A DNA stretch of 15,342 nucleotides from positions 1-15,342 of the forward strand of contig CAMDHL010000021.1 in assembly GCA_945898105.1 (NCBI GenBank). Direction: 5' to 3'. Both the position numbers and the translations under genes were made by a program. Below the pieces are notes generated by a model that saw nothing but the letters and a program-made list of their open reading frames with translations, was not told the origin of the DNA and did no database searches. Source of the DNA: Comamonas sp. lk (GTDB taxonomy: Bacteria; Pseudomonadota; Gammaproteobacteria; Burkholderiales; Burkholderiaceae_C). Of this stretch, positions 11,714 to 15,342 are shown piece by piece; within the stretch, counting starts at the first letter, position 1, and each line of letters begins with the position of its first letter.

Positions 11714-14700
11714 ATGAACTTCTACCAATTACTGAAAAATCCAACGCGTAACTTGCTGGCTACCGCCGGGCTAGTCGCGACGCTTGGGGTGCAGGCACAG
11801 GCGGTTTGGGATATAGCAGACATGCCTTTGCTCGCGGGTGACAGCACAGTGGCACCCAATTTGATCTTTATGTTTGATGACTCTAGCTCGATGACAGGGA
11901 CTTTTGGGAGCACATTTGCCGATTGCATAGACGCGTACAACCTGTTTGGTAGGTTTCGCCTATCGACCGACGCAAGTAAAGGCTTTCTGTGGAGAAACTG
12001 CACTTTGTATGGAAAGAACCAGAAAACGCCATTTGATTTAAGCAGCGCCTATCCTTACTATGCGGACCCAAGCCGCTTGTCAGGGGCCAATCGGGACCTT
12101 CGAACCTTGGCGACCTACTCCTATACCTTTAACCCGCTGTACTACAACCCCAATATGCGCTACGTGCCCTGGCCGGGCAAGCTCAATTCGAACCCCTTGG
12201 CTGCAATTCCCTTAGCCACGGATCCGACAGCGCCCGCTACCAGCACCTTCAACCTGATCAACAACGCCCCATTGCGCCAGTTCAAGGTCAACGATCCAAA
12301 CGATCAAAACGATAAAAAGAGTGTCTACAAAGTCTATTACGTTGACGATACCGGCATCACCGTGCCAAAGGGCACTACCGTCCTATTTCCGCCCGAGTTT
12401 CCTCAAACCTTTCAATCCAATAACGTCACGCCAAATTTTATAAATAGTAACCTGAATAACAGACCACCGCCTGGGTACAGCCCGGACTCTTACAGCGGCC
12501 AATATGGCGGGGGTCTCCACGATGCATTTGAGGGCACATGGAACGCAGATAACACCATCGCCACCATCGGTCCGTTTTTTATCGCCCAGTACGTCCAGTT
12601 CACCGGTAATCCCCTATCCGACGCGGACGTGGTGGATATGAGCAAGTATGTGACCGTAAAAATTGACAACCCGGCAACCGCTATACCGTCGGGCAACACC
12701 AGCTATCCGCCTGGCGCTCAAAAAAGCGCTAAACGCACCGACTGTATCGCCCTCACCAACCAATGCACCCTTGCGGAGGAGCAAACCAACTTCGCCAACT
12801 GGTTCACCTACTACAAAACCAAACGGGGTATGGCTATCGGCACGGTAGCACAAGCCTTTGCCAACCTCCCCGGTAATTTTCGGGTGGGCTGGGGGCGGCT
12901 GGGCTCAGACAACAAAACCATCGACGGAACGGCTTCTACTAAATACATCGTCCAAGGCGTGCGTCGCTGGGATCAATCGGTCCTGCTAAACGGGCAAACC
13001 AAGAAGACCTCGGAACATTTCATGAACTGGATTGCGACCATGGACACTGGAGATAACACAAAGTTACGCGAGGAATTGGAAGTCGTAGGCACCTACTTCA
13101 AGCGAACCGACTACGCCGGCCCCTGGGGCAACAGCCCCGGAAACTCCGCGGACACAACAGCACAGCTCGGCTGCCGACGCAATTACCACGTAGCGGTGAC
13201 CGATGGTGGATGGACCAATTCGACGCTGACAACCCGCGGTAATGTGGACGGCAACAACCAGGGCAGCAATTACATTGCCGCACCGCCATACTCTGACGCT
13301 TGGCCCGACACGCTTGCCGATATCTCTATGCATTACTGGGCCAATGACCTGCGCCCCGACATGGCAGACAACGTCAGTGCAACGCCTAGCGATCCCGCCA
13401 CCTGGCAGCATTTGACCAATTATTACCTTATGCTGAATTTGACGAAAAGCATCGATGGCGACTCGGCCGCCGATATACAGGCGCTTACCAATGGCACCAA
13501 AACCTGGCCAAATCCGTCCATTGGCGAAAAGCAAAAAATTGATGACACCTTGCATGCTGCCCTCAACAGCCGCGGAAAGTTGTTCCGGGTTACCGGGCTG
13601 CTGTCCGTAGTGGACGCGATCAGCAGCATTCAGCGTGACATGGTCACGGCCCGCAGCGGTAGCGATGCCCAAGTGTCAGTCTCGGGGGAGTACCTGACAG
13701 GGACCTCGAAAAAATTCAAACCTTTTTATACCTCCAACCCGTGGGGCGGCAACCTGACCGCCACTAACCTGAATGCAGACGGCAGCGAAGGCGCGCCAGC
13801 ATGGAGTGCCTTTGACCGCTTACTTGGAATTCTTCCGGCTAACCGCAAGATCTTTACGAGCTCAGTCTCCGCAGGTGGTGTGAGGACTGGTGTGAGTTTT
13901 TCCAAAACCTCCCTACCTTCAGGCTATGCGGGAGTCACCCTAACGAGTAGCGAGTTAGAGCTTTTAGCCAACTATGTACGCGGCGACCGCAGCATGGAAG
14001 GCAAGGGTTACCGCACGCGCGCTAGCGCCCTGGGTGACATCATCAACTCCAGCCCATTACTGGTCGGATCGGCACTGGATTCGCAGTACGACTTGTACTC
14101 CGGTAACCAGTTGGCGCCCTCGAAGGGAAAGTCAAGTTACCGCAGCTATTTAACGGCCAAAAAAGCGCGCCCCGAGCGGCTCTTTGTGGGTGCTAACGAC
14201 GGCATGCTGCATGCCTTTAATGCCAGCACCGGCGATGAAGATTTCGCCTACATTCCGAGTTCCTTGCTAGGCAATTTCTTTAACTTCGCCAGCCCTACTT
14301 ATGCGCACCGCTATTTTGTCGATGGGCAAATCACCGAGCTCGATGCCTACGGCCCGGTGACTGGCGATGCAAGCAGCCTCTGGCGCAACCTGGTGGTAGC
14401 TAGTACAGGCGCCGGCGCCAAGACAGTGTTTGCCATCAAGGTACCCACCGGCGTGGGGGCAGCCGCCCCCGCTGCGGCGGATGTGCTCTGGGAAGTCAGC
14501 AACACCAGCACCGGCTTTTCGGAGCTGGGCTACACCTTGTCCAAACTCGAAGGGGGGCTCATGCGCAACGGCCAATATGCTGTGCTGATCAATAACGGCT
14601 ACGCCAGTGCCAGCGGCAAAGCTAGCCTATTGATCGTCAATGCGCTTACCGGCGCCCTGATCAAAACGATCGACACGGGCGTGGGCGCTAACACCGTCGC

Positions 14701-15342
14701 TGGTAGAAATGGCCTGGGCGGTGTGCGGGTCATTCGCAATACCGCGCGCGAAATCGTGGCCGCCTATGCGGGCGACCTGCAAGGCAATATGTGGAAATTT
14801 GACCTGTCCGATCCCAGTGTCGCCAACTGGAACTTGGCCTTCTCTTCCGCAGGCGCTAAGAACCCACTGTTCAAGGCCGCCTTGCCCATTACCGCCGCGC
14901 CGGGACTGATCGCCAACCCCTTGGGCGGCCTGATGGTGATTTTCGGTACCGGGAAAATGTTTGAAAATACAGACCCAAGCAATTCGGAGCGGGGTTATGT
15001 CTACAGCGTATGGGACAAAGACCCAGTCGGTAACAGCGCAAACAACAGCATCAGCAACCTCGCCAACAGCAACACGCTGGTAGAACAAACCTTAACGGCG
15101 GCCAGCATCACGCAGTCTGATGGCAGCACAAAGACCTTTTACAAAGTCTCCAACAACCAGGTGGATTACGCCAGCAAGCGGGGCTGGTTTGTAAGACTGG
15201 GTGCCAGCGAACGCATGGTTTACGATCCCCAATCAGCGGTTGGGCGCATCTACATAGAAAGCATATTAGCCGCCGGTGCCAGTGCGTCGGTTACCTGCAA
15301 CCCCAGCAGCTTTGCACTCAACGGTTATTTTCTAGACGCTTT
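11714..15342 (+). CDS. pilY1: Type IV pilus tip adhesin/assembly protein PilY1, 3' end outside window
   Basis: The frame is open for 1209 codons to the window edge with no in-frame stop found on reading it through. A signal peptide ends at Q-A-Q-A30/V-W. Near residues 50-60, F-M-F-D-D-S-S-S-M contains a MIDAS (D55-x-S57-x-S59), the metal site of a von Willebrand A-like domain. The PilY1 hallmark F-N-P-L-Y-Y-N-P-N-M-R-Y-V-P-W follows near residue 145. N-Y-H-V-A-V-T-D-G-G-W (490-500) closes the vWA-like region. The C-terminal half is the PilY1 propeller: S-A-L-G-D-I-I-N-S-S-P, L-F-V-G-A-N-D-G-M-L-H-A-F (823-835), Y-A-G-D-L-Q-G-N-M-W-K-F-D-L-S (from 1018), and G-T-G-K-M-F near 1078. PilY1 promotes pilus extension with the minor pilins and mediates adhesion and surface sensing. 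Pseudomonas PilY1 is about 1160 residues, so little should be missing. The Asp-rich calcium loop is not seen before Y-A-G-D-L. Confidence 0.95.
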   Translation, partial: MNFYQLLKNPTRNLLATAGLVATLGVQAQAVWDIADMPLLAGDSTVAPNLIFMFDDSSSMTGTFGSTFADCIDAYNLFGRFRLSTDASKGFLWRNCTLYGKNQKTPFDLSSAYPYYADPSRLSGANRDLRTLATYSYTFNPLYYNPNMRYVPWPGKLNSNPLAAIPLATDPTAPATSTFNLINNAPLRQFKVNDPNDQNDKKSVYKVYYVDDTGITVPKGTTVLFPPEFPQTFQSNNVTPNFINSNLNNRPPPGYSPDSYSGQYGGGLHDAFEGTWNADNTIATIGPFFIAQYVQFTGNPLSDADVVDMSKYVTVKIDNPATAIPSGNTSYPPGAQKSAKRTDCIALTNQCTLAEEQTNFANWFTYYKTKRGMAIGTVAQAFANLPGNFRVGWGRLGSDNKTIDGTASTKYIVQGVRRWDQSVLLNGQTKKTSEHFMNWIATMDTGDNTKLREELEVVGTYFKRTDYAGPWGNSPGNSADTTAQLGCRRNYHVAVTDGGWTNSTLTTRGNVDGNNQGSNYIAAPPYSDAWPDTLADISMHYWANDLRPDMADNVSATPSDPATWQHLTNYYLMLNLTKSIDGDSAADIQALTNGTKTWPNPSIGEKQKIDDTLHAALNSRGKLFRVTGLLSVVDAISSIQRDMVTARSGSDAQVSVSGEYLTGTSKKFKPFYTSNPWGGNLTATNLNADGSEGAPAWSAFDRLLGILPANRKIFTSSVSAGGVRTGVSFSKTSLPSGYAGVTLTSSELELLANYVRGDRSMEGKGYRTRASALGDIINSSPLLVGSALDSQYDLYSGNQLAPSKGKSSYRSYLTAKKARPERLFVGANDGMLHAFNASTGDEDFAYIPSSLLGNFFNFASPTYAHRYFVDGQITELDAYGPVTGDASSLWRNLVVASTGAGAKTVFAIKVPTGVGAAAPAAADVLWEVSNTSTGFSELGYTLSKLEGGLMRNGQYAVLINNGYASASGKASLLIVNALTGALIKTIDTGVGANTVAGRNGLGGVRVIRNTAREIVAAYAGDLQGNMWKFDLSDPSVANWNLAFSSAGAKNPLFKAALPITAAPGLIANPLGGLMVIFGTGKMFENTDPSNSERGYVYSVWDKDPVGNSANNSISNLANSNTLVEQTLTAASITQSDGSTKTFYKVSNNQVDYASKRGWFVRLGASERMVYDPQSAVGRIYIESILAAGASASVTCNPSSFALNGYFLDA

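Noticed and set aside
13064..13672. 202-codon minus-strand open frame within pilY1
   Set aside because: The opposite frame carries conserved PilY1 motifs such as N-Y-H-V-A-V-T-D-G-G; the antisense product shows no recognisable features.
13979..13987. RGD tripeptide in PilY1 (R756-G757-D758) as an integrin-binding site
   Set aside because: It sits in the N-Y-V-R-G-D-R-S segment ahead of L-G-D-I, which recurs across PilY1 proteins generally. The Pseudomonas RGD linked to integrin binding is at a different place, next to the calcium loop.

Overview
The window reads as a chromosomal segment of a betaproteobacterium, most likely Burkholderiales and close to Comamonadaceae. The grounds are high GC with NNC/NNG codon preference, a Bug-type (TTT) receptor, a CoA-ligase/acylating-aldehyde-dehydrogenase pair, and a compact fimT-pilV-pilW-pilX-pilY1 minor-pilin operon. 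This placement is inference from gene content, not a phylogeny. No tRNA, rRNA, insertion sequence, phage gene or CRISPR array is visible.

Left part, about 1-1070: an arsenic-resistance operon on the minus strand, arsR - arsC - aquaporin-like gene. The last of these is only its first 24 codons before the window edge. A TTCAA-N6-TTGAA inverted repeat next to the arsR start is the likely ArsR operator. Divergently on the plus strand lies an ECHDC3-type enoyl-CoA hydratase homologue that lacks both canonical catalytic glutamates. Its upstream ATG at 927 is rejected in favour of 1071, because a good sigma-70-like promoter (999-1027) lies between the two.

Middle part, about 1826-7969: alanine dehydrogenase (ald, minus) stands back to back with an ArgP/IciA-type LysR regulator (plus). 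The 111-bp gap holds a perfect LysR-type palindrome (T-N11-A) and a hairpin that includes the ald ribosome binding site. Next, on the minus strand, is a tightly coupled three-gene operon: TTT periplasmic receptor, CoA-acylating aldehyde dehydrogenase, and AMP-forming acyl-CoA synthetase. Its logic is carboxylate capture, activation to acyl-CoA and reduction to aldehyde. This matches the known SauT/SauS sulfoacetate route in Cupriavidus necator, but the substrate is not proven here. Two convergent gene pairs overlap at their stop codons (1826-1829 and 3961-3973).

Right part, 8195-15342 (plus): an exported protein with a FimV/LysM-like segment and four W-V-(R/Q)-Y repeats at 24-26-residue spacing, which I do not recognise as a named family. 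After an AT-rich promoter region comes the type IV pilus minor-pilin operon fimT, pilV, pilW, pilX, then pilY1, which runs off the right edge after about 1209 codons. Start/stop overlaps join fimT through pilX, and pilY1 has its own strong Shine-Dalgarno. FimT carries the C-terminal GRxR signature tied to DNA binding in natural transformation. PilX lacks the +5 glutamate, as a GspK-like tip subunit would. PilY1 keeps an N-terminal MIDAS (DxSxS) and the propeller motifs, but the segment where many PilY1 proteins carry an Asp-rich calcium loop has lost its acidic pattern.
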